NCBI RefSeq assembly: GCF_901933205.1
Contig: NC_044572.1
Span: 63,336,965-63,400,964, forward strand
DNA length: 64,000 nt
Source of the DNA: Camarhynchus parvulus
Taxonomy: Eukaryota > Chordata > Aves > Passeriformes > Thraupidae
Reading direction: 5' to 3'
Part shown: positions 24,396-37,510 of the stretch, one piece after another
Numbering within the stretch: position 1 is the first letter of the stretch
Layout: the number at the start of each line of letters is the position of its first letter
Notes under the pieces: generated by a model
The model's database searches: none
Told to the model about the DNA's origin: nothing
What the model saw: the letters and a program-made list of their open reading frames with translations, nothing else
Made by a program: the position numbers and the translations under genes

Positions 24396-27300
24396 GCCTA
24401 AGAGAGCCTGTTTAGGGACCTGAGAGTTCCCAGCCCTTCAGCAGAAGCCCCTAATTATAAGTGAAAGCTTGAGTCACCCAGGAAATTTATAGAAAATTTC
24501 CACTCCTTCAGCCTGTTGCCTCCCCTCCACTGGCCATGTCTTTCCCTTTGTGCACCTCTGCAAGGACCAGGGTGTCACTGATGGCACTGCCAAAAGGATC
24601 ACCATAAATTCCTGTGTAAAATTCTCCAAAACTCTATGCATTAGAGGGTGGAGTGTATCAAGCAACTTCCTCTCAGTTTCTTCACATCTTTCCTGGCCCA
24701 GTATCTTAAATAGACAGAGCTCCAAATATTGCTGTCTTGTAGGAAGAAGCTGGCTGCATATCCTGCTCTCCCCTTTTCTATCTAGCCCCTTACAAGTGCT
24801 CTGATCCCATCAGGTGGTGAATCAGATCCAGGGGGCATGTATGAGGCTCCTTCCTAACTGATGTGCTTCAGAGAGAAATGGCTTTCCAGTTTACAACTGC
24901 TGCTAAGGTCAGCCCAGGTTAAACACATGGGACATTGCTTCCCTTCTTTTCTGCAAGGTCAGCCCACCCTTGTTTCTCTAGAGGCTCTAGACTGCTCTGC
25001 AAAAAGGGAATCCATGAAGGATCATGTATGTGAAACCTGCATCTGAGAGCATCTGAGACCCAAGGATACTATGAGGCCCAAAGGCCACTGAAGGAGGACA
25101 TGCAAACTGCTTAGATGTACTAAGGATTGCTTTCATTGCCTCTTAATATCAGGCAAAGTTTGGTTCATGTTGTCTCATGTGATGCAGACCAGGACAGCCT
25201 TTGTGCCCTTGAGTTACTTGGTTGGTGACTGAGGATCTGATCATTTTAAAACAATAGCCCTGGAACTTTAATTAAAATCCATATCTAGCCTGTAAAATGA
25301 GAGTGACTGCAACAGTGGCTTCAGACTTGCAGATCAGGCATCTGTGCAACAAAATATATTTATCAGTGCAGCACCTTGCAGGGGAGTGCTGTACATACCA
25401 CAGGACAAATGCTGACCTCAGTTGCTAGGAGACTTTTCATTTACCTTACCACAAATGCCAGATTTAGACTAAAACAGGTAACAATCTCAGCTCCTTGATC
25501 TGCCCTCCTTCTTGGGCTGCACACATCCAGTGAGAGGACTTGCCATGTCTGCATGTCTGGATAACTTCCCCTTGGTAGCCCCTTTTGGCCTAATAACAAC
25601 CATCCCCTCTCTCCTCAACACATGCTGGGGTCTGCAGAAAGCAGTAAAGCATTACTGCAGCGCTCTGTGACCCTGAACAACCTCAACAGGTGTCTTGCTC
25701 TTGTGGAAAACACATGTTGCTCTGCCACTATTAATACACCAGGAGTGTGAATGGCATATGCACGTTTGTTTGCGTGGGGAGCATAAATTACAGAGATCCC
25801 AGGTTTGCAGTCATCACCTTTTGAAGCTACAGAGCTGTTTCTGGGGACAGCTGAGGTGCAGGGCCACAGGCACTCGGGATAAGGGAGGAGTGAAGCCCTA
25901 GGGGTCAGGCAGTCATGGGGAGTGTTCAAGAACAGACCCAGCACACTGTGCAGCTGAAGGTCTCAATGCTCTGATGACCAAGAGGGTTCACAGATCAAGA
26001 AAGAAAATGAATGAATTGTGCTGCCTCCAGACTGCCTGGCTGAAGTCGTCCCTCTGTCGATCGCCTTCCCCATCACCACACGGACAAAATGCTCACTCCC
26101 CTCACTATTCAGTACAAGGCAGGAACTGTTTATTGTTTCAGATTTAAGAATTCTATTTAATTTCATTTTAAGAATTGCTATAGCAAGTCAAATTGATTTC
26201 CTGGGAACTGAGATGAAGAGAAGTACTGTCAAGCACCCCTCTACTCATCATTGAGTGATGAGTGGAACAGGCATATCTTGCAGAGCCAACTGCTGTGGGG
26301 TGACATGTCCCAGCAACTGTATTTTTCCTCTGGATAGTTCTGGATCCACACACAGCAGAAAAATAAAGCCTACTTCTGTAGCAAGAAAAAAGCAGCACAG
26401 ATTATGAACCCATGGACAGAAATCAGGTTCATGCACAAGGCACAAAACCTTTCATCTTTTAATCTGATCACAGCTGCCACTTCCAAGCCATACCAAGTGG
26501 GAAAAGGGGAGAGTTGATGGATGTAAAATGCTCTATGCTCATTTATCTCAGGGCTTCCCAGTTTTATGTAGAGATAGAAGAAACTATGCTCCTGGAACCT
26601 TTTCCTCATGGCTGGAAGATCTCTAGAAGGTAAAAAAGTCTTGTCTAAGCAGTGCAGAATGCAAATGGAAAACACAAGGCAAGTAGCACTATTTTTTCCC
26701 CTTGAATTCACATAGCTGTGCCACAAACCCATCCCTGCTCTAAATTACTGATGCAAAAGAGAGATAACCAGACAACATATATATGCACCCCACACACCAA
26801 GTGTACGGGGACTAGAGAAAGCCTGCATTCTCTAAATTCATGGAGAAAACAATGATAAAGCAAATGAAATTTTTTTTAAAAATCCCACTGCTGACAGCTA
26901 AAGGGAGAGAAGACTGGCTTTTTATTGCCCCAGAGGGGTCATGCCTGTGCATGATGGAACTATGGCCATTAGTAACAGAGAATAGATGTAGGAAGTGTTA
27001 CCACCCATGACATCCTTTGCAGCCGCTGGGGAGTCCAGACCTCACACACAGATAACATTTTTTTCCTGCAAAGTGCATTGGTGAAGAAAGCATTCCCACA
27101 CCCCTGCTCACTGTTACCCCTCCCTTTGCAAAGGGATAGTTCATAGTGCTTCAAGAAAACAAGACAAGAATCAGCCTTGACCATAACCTCCCACCAATGG
27201 GGCGGTGCAAATACTATTGGTCCTCGTGCAAGGAGTCAGTGAAATTAGGTCTTTGTGCAGCCAGCTGGTCCTTGGCTGATGAAAGCGCCTTCACACTCTC

Positions 27301-30300
27301 AGGGCAGTACTATACATCCCACCTCACCTTTTGTGTCCCCTAGCCAGGTCCCTTCCCCTTGGGCTCACACTGCTGATGATGGTCAGTGAGTAATCTAAAG
27401 CTCACTGCACCTGAAGTCTATGCAGAAAATCAGGGAAAACCTCTGCTATCTTCTACTGCACCAGACTTCTTCCAGATTTGCCTCCCTCTCACCTGTTTCC
27501 TATGCAAAACTCACCTCCCAAAGCCCAGCAGACAGCAAATCTATGGATGTACCTACCCATCCCGCTGCATGGAGCTGCAATTGCCTAATGCTGTCCCTCT
27601 CACTGTGGCTGTACAGGCCAAGGAGGGCCTGGGAGGGCACAGCTCAAGCTCCTCCTCACCTGAGGTGGCATTAAAACAATTTTTTATGTTCTAAAGCACA
27701 GATAACGATCAAGCAAAACCAAAAGGGAATTCAACTTTTACAGGTCTTTGGAAAAATAACTATTAGAGCAAACAGGGCAGGAACTTGATGTTGTTGGAGC
27801 AGGGCTCCTTGCTTCTCTACCAACAGGCAGCATGCCCTGCCTGCCCTGCCTTCTCAGCCTGGTGCACAGAGGCAGTGTGATCTACAAGCCCCAGAGTCAC
27901 CATTTGACTCTGTGTGGCATCCAGCAGCATGCTGATTCACAACCATAGCTGTACCTGCTTCCCACGAGAAGATCCAGAGTGTAATTTGCAGGGACAGCAC
28001 GGGTCTTGGGACAGCTGCACTGCATTGCTTCCCTGCTCCATTTTCCTGATGCCTTCTGCCTGTTGGCCTCTTTTCTGAGCCACCTTTCAGCAAGGGCAAT
28101 GAAACAAAGCAGAGAATCTAGAAACACCTGGACCCGGATATGGCCTTTAAGTGCACATTAGTGGCATTGCAATGGAAAGAGGCAACAGCTGTGTCTTTCT
28201 CACCATTCAGCTTGCTACAGCTTACTCCCTGCTTTCACACAATTGATTAGTTTGAAAGAAAAGTTTATCACAAAAGCACTCATTTAATTCAACTATCCAC
28301 AGAGGCCTCTGAAAACATGCATCACAGGTCCCATTTTCAGACTCATAATGATCAGCTGAGTCCCCTGCAGCCTCAATTCCCTTATTTAAAATGCACCTGT
28401 GGATCCCAGTACAGTATTATAGAGCCGACAAAGCAGCAATTAAAGAAAAATATTTTTAAAAGGTAGGAATGGTGAGGGAATAATCAGAGGTACAATTGTC
28501 AGAGCCTTGTGTTAACTAAGGACACCAGAGAAGTATGGCTGATCCAGCCTCCTCACCACTTAATGTGAATAAACAGCTTACGAGTGGGAGAGGCTGAAAG
28601 GGGAGCAGCCTCCTTCCCTGTCACGGGAGAGGGAATGTGATGATCACCAAGTACCAAAAAAGCTCTTATTTGTGAAAGCCATGAAGGGAAGAAGCCTGCT
28701 GCTCCTCCCCACAGCTTCCAAGCGGCGATCGTGAGCTCCCGGAGCGCAGTGTCGCTCATCGCACCATCACATGGCAAGTCTCACGCCATCTTCTCAACAC
28801 AGAAACACAACTGAGTTAAAACAAACCTCTGACATGCCTCTGTTTCTAATGTACAATCAGAGTTCTTGTACTCCTGTTTTCATAAAAGCAGCCTTGAACC
28901 TAAATCAGTGCCCCCAGCCTTTTCCAGAGCCACACGGACAGGCCTTCATACGCTCAGAAAACACAACACAAATCTCCACACCACCGCAGAGCAGCTCCTC
29001 TCCCACAGCGGGCGTGGATGCACAGTGAAGTCTGAGGTCTCCTGGCACAGAGCTCCCCTCTGGCCACTGGCCAGCCATGTGCTGTCTGCGAGCAAGGGGT
29101 CAATAGCCTGGGATGTACAGCAAACCCCTGGAAGGAAGGGCTGACTGACCATACCCTTTACGCCACTCGCCTAATGGCTGGTGTCACTTAAATTAAAACA
29201 CTGACCATTAAGTTTGGTCCCTGGCAGGCTGCAGAGAGGCAAGGAAGAATTTTTCAGTTAGCTGAGAAGCAAAATAAACAGCACAGTCTTGACCTCACGC
29301 TCCTCTTGCCAATAAAGCCTAACCATGGAGCAGAAAGGACAAAACACAAGCACAGAAGAAATATGATGGAGTGTAACATTTTCCCTCCAGCATTCAAGGG
29401 GCTGGCTTTTCCCCTACAGAAGTGCCACTGTCACCAAGCTCGCCATGGCACAAACACATGCACAGCCATGAATCTGCAATATAAAGGCCTGTACCTAACA
29501 ACTACAGGAAAGGACCACACTGCTGTCCCTAGAGGTTTCCCTAAAAAGACAGTTTTACAAAGACTGGACACCAGAAAATGGCTTTGCCAGTTCAGCCGAA
29601 CAATTTCTATTGCCCAGCTTTCACAATCAGCATTATTCTCAAAGAAGTGCCTTGGAGAAGCCTCCAAATGACTCCTGAAGGATAGTTTTAAGGTAAAGTT
29701 GCAATGCTTCTCATGAAAACAAAGTGAAATGAAACATATGACAATAGTACAAATACCTTACACTAAATGGATCCTAAACAGAAAAATCCAAGCTTTCCCA
29801 AGCAGTGTTCAAGATTGGACTGGGCCCTAGATCTGAAGACTTTAATAGCTTCCCTCTGCATTAGTGTGAGCATAGAGCTTCACGGTCACTCAGCTCAGCC
29901 CTCCCACCGTGTTACTGGCCTATGAGTACAGCCCTCCTTCAGGCCGGCATCAACCGCCCCAGCCTCTGTAAACAAACTTATTGCCTGGGTAGAAGTAAAA
30001 CACTAGGGAAACGGGCCAGGAAATTATCCAATATGGTTCTGAATGATCATTTGAAGTGGCAGAAACCTCAGGAGTCCTATAATTACCACTGCTGGAAAAC
30101 AATTCCCAGCTAACAAAGACATAGACCCACCCAAGTAGGAGAAGGTCTGCAAAGCTAAGGAAATAGGAGAAGCTATAGAAGAAAATACATTATTAAGGAA
30201 AAAGAAAAAAATCAAAGCAAGAACACCAAAGGGGGAAGAAATAAGTCTCCAGGATTAGCAGAGAGAAGTATAGATTTAAGAAAGATCCATTATGTGAGTA

Positions 30301-31682
30301 CAGCTTTATAAAAGCTTACAACACTGCGACCTTTAAAAATAGCTTTATTCCTATTGCCACAGTACCACCACAACCTGCATCAAATAAAGTCACAATTCGT
30401 CAAGGAGCTGAACGCACTGCCTTTAATGGGATTTCATGGTGCTCAGTAACTTGCAGGATTAGGTCCCTACCACAAAGCACTAAATTGTCTAAGAAAACAC
30501 ACAAGAGGAAATGACAGTGAGACAACCCTGGAGAGTTACACTGTGCACAGTCTTTTACATATAACTTAACCCTTATCAGCTGTTACAATAACAGATACAT
30601 TCAATATCCCAAGCTGGAATTCTTATGCTGGTGCAGGGTACTGAATGCTTTTGAAAAATGCACTGTCTTCCTTAGCTGTTACATGCTAGATTAGAGCAAA
30701 CAACCCAGCTTTTTATTGTGTGCTTTGGGGTGGGGGAGCTACCCTTTTTTTTCAATGACTTATTGCTTGTGAAAGTCATTGATGGCAACAATTGGGTTAC
30801 CTCCTATGCCAAATCATCCCTTATCAATCACCATCTTGCAAAGCCTGCATGTCCAAAGCACTGGTTACTCTGAATTGCTGTGGGGCAATATTGGTAAGGT
30901 TGTAGCTACATCCCTTGTTCCTTGGGCCATACTCACATTTAAATGTGTTGTTAAACCTGGGACTGTCAGCTTCTTGTGCTGACAGTGAGACAGGCTGTGG
31001 GATGACCACAGCAGGGCTCCCAAGGTGCTGCCTCTTCCACTGGCAAGACGAAAGCAGGGGGAATGGCATGGCCCATGCCCCCACAGCATCTCTGCATGGG
31101 GCTGCAGCCGTGAGGGGATGGCAGACACTGAGCTGTGCCAGGCAGCACTGCTGAGCAAACCCAGGATGGATAGTCACAAGGGACTCCATCCCTGAGTGAA
31201 CAGCAGAGGCTCTGAAGATAAGCACCCATGGGCACTGACATTTGACATACCTAGAGGTTTCAGGAGCTTGTTTTGATGACTAAGGCAAAGTTCTACATAA
31301 TTTTTTGTAAGCAAAGCACATTGGCACTCCAGGAGTAGGGATATGCCATCAAGAACATTCTTAGGCTCCCCTTCTTTTCAAGGGTCAGGTTAGAGAGGCA
31401 ATTTACACAAAAGTAGCATCACACTTTTCTTTACTATAGTTTTCCATTATGTCTTCAGGGCACATGGTAACAATCACAGAGGAAGGGACTTATACTCTAA
31501 ATATTCATCTGGAGAAACAGCTAAGTGTGCAATTTACACAAACCCAGGTGAAGAGATGCCAGCAGGTAGGGAAATGCCTATAAAGCCATCACTCTGTGAT
31601 CGCTGCAAGAGGGGATGAGGCTCTGGGTGTAGGTATTGCTGATGGCAGAGGGTAAGGGTGACAGGAACAGCCCCTCAGCCTG

Positions 31683-31694
31683 GAAAAACAAAAA

Positions 31695-31728
<34 letters not shown>

Positions 31729-31808
31729 ACAAAACCAACCAACCAACCAACCAAACAAACAAACAAACAAAAAACCACCCCCAAAAACAACAACAACTAA
31801 AAAAAAAG
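31683..31808. repeat. Compound (AAAAC)n(CCAA)n(CAAA)n simple repeat
   Basis: About 125 bp. AAAAC pentamers change into CCAA tetramers at about 31735, then CAAA tetramers at about 31753, then CAACAACAACT and an A-run. The plus strand carries no T except near the end. Confidence 0.95.
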
Positions 31809-34079
31809 AGTTGCTTGCAATAGAAGAGACGGTCAATGGCAATAGAAGAAAAGACCCTGCAGGTTACTTCCTGCTGCTGAGTAGCCTGCCCATATTCAAG
31901 CAAAGCCTACAGCCTCATTAGTTAGGACTGTGAAGCTGAGTTTGAACTCACCAGCAGTAAGGTTGTGCAAAGCACATCAGCCTGGTAGCCTTCCCTCTGA
32001 GACTGTTTGTCAGGGCTCACAATCCCTGCTCAAGAGACATGAGATCAGAACTGAAAAGGATGCTTGTCAGGTTTAAACCTCCAGAGCGTGTGAGTGGGTG
32101 AACAAAGAAGGGGTGGGCATGTATGTAAAAATAAGAGACCACAAGACACCTGGTTTCTCAATACTGCTACTAGCCTATTCCTTCCAACACCATTAATAGC
32201 ATGCCAGACTTCACAGAAACAAAAGCAAGCAGCCAAGCTCTTCCTCCCTCAAACAATAAAATAGAATAGTAAATCAGAGGCAAAGAGTGATTCAATTAGC
32301 CCAAGATCTTTTTTGATAAAGATTACTCAAATAAGCCACATACGGAAGCTCTCCACATTTACAACATTTCTGCACCATTATTTGTAATAACATGACACCT
32401 CACTTTCCAGAAGGTGCCACACTGGATACTAATAGCACACTTATTATTAGATTTTCTGCATGGTTACATAAGCCTGCAAAAGAGGAAAAATGTAAATGAT
32501 TCAAGAAGATATTCTTCTTGTGGTTCTCATGAAGTCTTTAGTATCTGAAGATTGAAGACAATCCCTCCTGGCAAGAAACAATCAATTTTTATGCTTCATT
32601 AAAGGAGTTCTTTTAGTACTTTTAACAAAATGCTCAAAGGCAAGTCAAGCAAAGAATATTTTATTTTTTTTAATCTAAACATTCTGTGCTAAATTTTACT
32701 CTCAGATCTTCCAAACTCTTTTTTTTTAAATTAAAATGAAGCTGTGCATGCAAGTTCGTGTTTATTTATTCCTTGCCATCTAACTATGATCTGAGGACCT
32801 CCTACCCTGTCTAAACCCAAATGCACAAGTGGGCATGAATTTCAAAAAGGGACATAATAAGGACAAAAAGCAAGGGAGGTATGAACTACCTCTGGGAACA
32901 CTGAAGCAAGAAGACTTTCACCATTATACAAGGTAATAAGTCAATGTCAGCCCCACCAGAACAACTTAATCATGTCAATACACTGGCAGTAGGTGCTCCA
33001 GAACCTGTCCACCTGCATGACCAACAGCACTTCTGCTCTGTTATTCAGGAATGCACAGATAATAGCAGTGATCTCTTAAGTGCATGATGACTTGTACAAT
33101 CCCCAGGGGATCTTTTCCCTGAAATCAGCGTCATCCCCAAAGTCCATCTCTGCACCCACTGGATCTAAGCCTGCTTGTCTCCCTCTGGAAATACTGTCTA
33201 ACACGACACGCACCCAAAGGAATGGTGGGCTAAGCCATGCTATTAACCAAATTTATCTGGTATGACTTTACAGGTCCTTCAGCAGTATCACAACACCACA
33301 CACGGCATCCTACAATGCAGCACATGCAGGAAGGGTTTACTACACACTACAGCATCTGTCCTTACCTATCCATGAGCAGAATGCTAATTGAAGTGTCATG
33401 TTGTCTCATACTTCACCGCTGTGCAAATGGCACATAAATGCTGCTGTCACTGGTGCATAGGGTTTGCTCGCAGATAAGTGCAATAAATCTAACACAAGTT
33501 CACAGGGCTGCCTGACAAGTAGCTGTAAGCAGGAGTCACTGTTCTTCTCTGTTTAAACATAAATGGTCTCTAGTAAACTTAATTTTTGGAGGACTCAGCG
33601 CTGTTTCCTTAATGCATATGGAACAGTCCCCAGCCCAAGGCAAGCCTCTGGCAGGAGCAGGGAATGAGGTGGACATCACTGAGACAGCAGAAGGTTTTGC
33701 CACTGCACTGCCAGATCCAACACCTCTGTAGATGGTGAAGACAGCTCGACAGCTAGCTCACCTTGTTTCTGGCAAACATGGTACTCCCACAGCTCATATG
33801 CAAAGACATACAGTGCCTTCTGAGACACTCATTGAATTGCCCATGAGAGGGATATTTTAGGGTACTGTATTAGTGTACCTTCATCTACTGAAAAAACCCC
33901 AGGAATTAGGAGGAAAAAAATCAAGTACTGAGAAATTGCTACGCCTTTACAGACAAAGTAAACTGCAGCAAGGTATTTTAGATCCTGCATCCAGGTCATG
34001 GTACAGGAGGCCAAATTCAACCTGGTTTCTTTACCTAAACTACAGCTGGTAGTAGCCATGTTCAGTCTGTACACCTCTT
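31809..34079. other. Intronic block, no gene seen
   Basis: AT-rich intron with short A and T runs. No recognisable gene, repeat family or regulatory cluster was seen. Confidence 0.5.
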
Positions 34080-34133
34080 GCTTATCAGAGTCATCTTAAA
34101 GATGTACACATCTGTAAGATGATTCTGATAAGC
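34080..34133. repeat. 54-nt near-perfect inverted repeat with GATA-like ends
   Basis: Left arm 34080-34105 and right arm 34108-34133 are 26 bp each and pair with two mismatches around a 2-nt spacer. Both outer ends form the GATA consensus CTGATAAG, on the minus strand at left and the plus strand at right. The 2-nt loop is too tight for a typical microRNA precursor. Confidence 0.95.
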
Positions 34134-34439
34134 CAGCCAGGATGCCAATGGGTTCTTGTGCTTTAAGAAGCAACCGTTACATTCTGGAGAAGCAAAACCA
34201 TGACCAGAACTCAGGGATTGTACCTTGTGATCTCTGTTTGCAAGAAACAAAATAATTTTGTGTACTGACGGTCCCCAAATCCCCGGATGGATTTTCATAA
34301 CTCTGTGAACTCAACATTTTAACAAAGACCTTTTCTGTCCTGCAGTACCCCATGAAGAGCCTACAGGTAGCTCTAAACAAACATCAGAGTACATCTGCAT
34401 CCCTGCTCAGTTCATTGCCAAAAATGTACTTTGTGTGAC

Positions 34440-34760
34440 CATCTATTACTTAAGTTAGGCTTCTAAATCCATTTTTAGGAACCTGAAAAAATACTTGATT
34501 TTCAGATGTGCCAGGCAGCTGCATCTCCTTGTTACTCATAGAGAGAATGAAGTGGTTCAACACCTTTGAGTATTGGACCAGCTTTATTTTGGTCCCTAAC
34601 TTCAATCACCCCTAGAACAGCAGAGTCAAGTGAGATTCGAATCCTTTTCAGCGTCACGCTTTTTATACAAGCAAGTGATAAAGCTGCCTGTATTAGTGAA
34701 CACAAAACCAAGCAGCTACTTGGAGCCACTTGTACCAGCGACATCCCACATTTAAGTAAT
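34440..34760 (-). repeat. Relic of an ancient amniote interspersed repeat
   Basis: Read on the minus strand, ATCTGAAAATCAAG, GGTTCCTAAAAATGG and TTTAGAAGCCTAACTTAA follow in order, after GCTGCCTGGCAC. I recall this word order from a repeat family abundant in turtle and crocodile genomes and present as old relics in birds. The neighbouring 34560-34760 part may belong to the same element. The family name is left open and the boundaries are approximate. Confidence 0.45.
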
Positions 34761-35440
34761 TCCATTCAAGTGTAAATGAGGTGCATTGCAATTTCAGGAT
34801 TATTTACTACATTTGTTTAGTACAATCACTTTGCAGGATGCCTTAAAGCGCTTTATTTGCAGAGCTGCAAAAATTGCCCCTAGGAATATGGATACAAGGT
34901 GTCGCATTTTATTTCTTTGGAAACACTGAAAAGTCTGAATAGAAAAAAAAAAAAGCCATAGAAACACATGTTTGGAAACCTGGAAGAATGGTATAAAATT
35001 CTTTTGAAAATGCAGCTCTCAAACCAGAAGGAAAAATGCTTGCTTGTCCCTCATGCAGGTGGAAGCTACCTGTATTTATAGAGGTATAGAAAGCAAAACA
35101 AGATTAAAAAAAGAGAACTAATCTGTAATGTCTTGGCTAACTTAATATACCAAGATTGAATTCGTAAGCATATTATTATATTAATTATTTACAGTCTTGC
35201 CTTAAGAGGATGTAGATTTTTGTGTGTGTCTGCACATTCGGATTTTTTTTATACATTTATAACTGCTGATGTGAAGAGTTTTGTTCTTTGCCTCAGAAGA
35301 AATGATCTGTTCTGCCTTCATTTACACTGATCTAACTCTAAAATCCAACAGTTACATTGCTGTAAAATTACTATTATCAAGGGGAAGAACATTCTAAAAT
35401 TATCCCTTCAGCAGAGAGCACGAAGCCTGAAACTCTCAGT
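34761..35440. other. Intronic block, AT-rich
   Basis: Nothing gene-like. The stretch 34790-34900 (ATGAGGTGCATTGCAATTTC, CCTTAAAGCGCTTTATTTGC) has a motif-rich texture and could be conserved, but I cannot test it. Confidence 0.4.
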
Positions 35441-35635
35441 GCTTTCAACACCATTTTATCGGGACTGTGATCTCGGCACGGCTGGTAATGCAGGCAGCCG
35501 AAGCCATGAAAGGGAGCTTTGTGCCCAGCTACACACCAGGCCATGTAAGACTTCCAGCTTTTTGACTGGCCAACGGGGATGTTGCTCTTAGTAACACAGC
35601 AAGATTGATTAGGTACAATAAAAAAGGGCGTTTGG
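35441..35635. promoter_or_regulatory. Candidate regulatory block with an RFX-like X-box
   Basis: A CpG-bearing patch (TATCGGG, TCTCGGCACGG, GCCGAAGCC, CAACGGGG) ends in GTTGCTCTTAGTAAC at 35581-35595. That is an inverted pair of half-sites resembling the X-box bound by RFX factors, with a 3-bp spacer instead of the usual two. Function is inferred only. Confidence 0.3.
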
Positions 35636-37189
35636 AAAGACAGCAGTGAAATAAAGTTCCTTCTCTATGAAAGCTGCTACAGTGTGTGAAAGCAAAAATT
35701 TGCCGAGTAGTCAAAAAAAGGCAAAATGCTCAAATATTTCAGATGCTCAGCTAGGAAGCAGATTCAGAGATTTGTTTATAATGGGAGAAACCTCAGCCCT
35801 GTCTGATCCAGAACGAATGCCGCATGAAATCTCTGGTGAAGCACGCACAAACCTACAACTATATCTCCAGCATATCATCCCCTGAAGGAACACCCAACTA
35901 CTCTCACTGTAATTGTGATGTTTGCCTTCAAGACCTTATTCTGACGTCTGCCAGTACTTTGCTCTCATGGGTCTAGGCTGGCCAGCAGAAAGAGATCTTC
36001 CCTGGAGGGTTGCCCTCCTTCAGAAGGCTCCAGCAGGCACATCCCAGACAGCATGCCAGGAAGCAGAAATGAATGAAGTGAACCAGCCTCCTCTCTGACG
36101 ATCCATGTCCCATTTCTTACCCTTTGGGACTGTTTCAGGGGATCTAGGCTTAGAAAACAGCTTTTTCCTAGGAAGACAAGGGTAGAGGGGGGCAGTCCTG
36201 TTGGCCAGCTGAAAACCACAGAGGCAACTCCTTTACAGGGTGCTCCCAGGGCAGAAGGAACAGATTAGGACCAACATTTCTGTTGTATGCTGTATGAATC
36301 CTGCATACTCAACAACATTTAGTGGACTTTCCTATCACAGACTCCTGAACCAGGTGATATGAACCTGGATCCACAGACAACTGTAAAATTTACCCTGATG
36401 TATTGCACTGTAGTAAAAATTTCACAACAAATGTGCTAGTTGAAAAAGGCTCTAAACCTATCAGCTAATCTTTTCCCAAGATGATTAAGAATGAATAACC
36501 CAGCACTGAAGTTTTACTCATCTGTCAAAAAGTATGATTGCCCTAAGTATGGGCAGGTGATGAGCACTGTTCACCATAACTGGTACACAGTAGGGTTTCC
36601 TAACTCCAAACAAGTAGATGTCTCCCTGCTACCTCCACTCTGCTTCTCCATGCAAAGGCCAAGCATGGCACAGTCCTTCCTTGCTCCTGGCTCTTGCCAG
36701 CCTTTCAAACCATGCACGTAGGTGCCTGCTATGGGTAGCGAGCAGAAAGATGTGAGATGGTGATGATTCAGTGCTCAAAGTGCTCTTGTGGCTCACAGGA
36801 TGGCTTTTAAATGACCTCCTTCCACATTTCACTGTTCCATGACATCTTCATGGAGTTCAAGTTAGATTTTGGGCTGGGTAACCCTCTTTCTCCCTTGGAC
36901 TTTTGCCCTTCCTCTATAGTCCTCATCCACACGCCTGTTTCTTAGCATTTATATGGCTACCCATGAAGAGATACTGAAATTGTATACACAAAGAAATGCA
37001 GATTGGACCAGCTTTGCTGCAAATCCCTGCAGAGACAAGCCCAGATAGTCTCTCCCCATGCTGCAAAGTTTGCAGAGCTGCCTTAAATATCTCTTCTCTT
37101 CAGAACACAGATTGGCTCGTCGAGGTGGTATATACACATTACTCTGTATACTCTGTATGTGTGAACATATGTTTGATAGCTAGATCACT
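35636..37189. other. Intronic block, no gene seen
   Basis: Short ORFs without domains. No repeat family was recognised. Confidence 0.5.
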
Positions 37190-37510
37190 CTATTCCAATA
37201 CATAAAACCTCGTATACACTTGTTCTTTTAAAATCTCGCTGCTGCTGACTTTCGTAGAGGTTCCCTCCAGGAATCTCACTCCTCTCTGCCCTGCTCGCCC
37301 CCGGGAAGGTTTTCTTCCAGCCATCAGCAGGACTTTCAGGCTGGCTCCAGAGCAGAGCAACAATGCTGCGAGCATCAGCCAGAGGGGGCTGCGAGAGTGT
37401 GTTGTGAGATGCAACAGCCTTGAGGAGCTGAGGCTGCCGACTGTGCTAGAGGCTTTTCTCGCTTGCGTAAACCATTTCTTGAAATAATAATGCCTAAAAT
37501 AGTGCAGCAA
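37190..37510 (-). other. Open frame of 106 codons with a hydrophobic core, unproven
   Basis: The frame contains PLWLMLAALLLCSGASLKVL, a stretch that looks like a signal peptide or membrane segment, then a basic part (GRKPSRGRAGQRG). The hydrophobic run begins about 43 residues in, but internal Met codons could start it close to the run. I recognise no family. The DNA has more CpG than the surrounding intron. It may be a chance frame inside a regulatory or exon-like patch. Confidence 0.15.

Larger units (their letters stand above)
22423..31682. other. Intronic block, no gene seen
   Basis: Unique-looking intron with a CAAA-type simple repeat at 24357-24395, an A-rich tract at 23116-23140 and a POU octamer at 26659-26666. 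None of the short ORFs carries a known domain. Confidence 0.5.

Noticed and set aside
34080..34133. Inverted repeat as a microRNA precursor
   Set aside because: The spacer is only 2 nt, too tight for a normal terminal loop, unless a larger loop forms by fraying.
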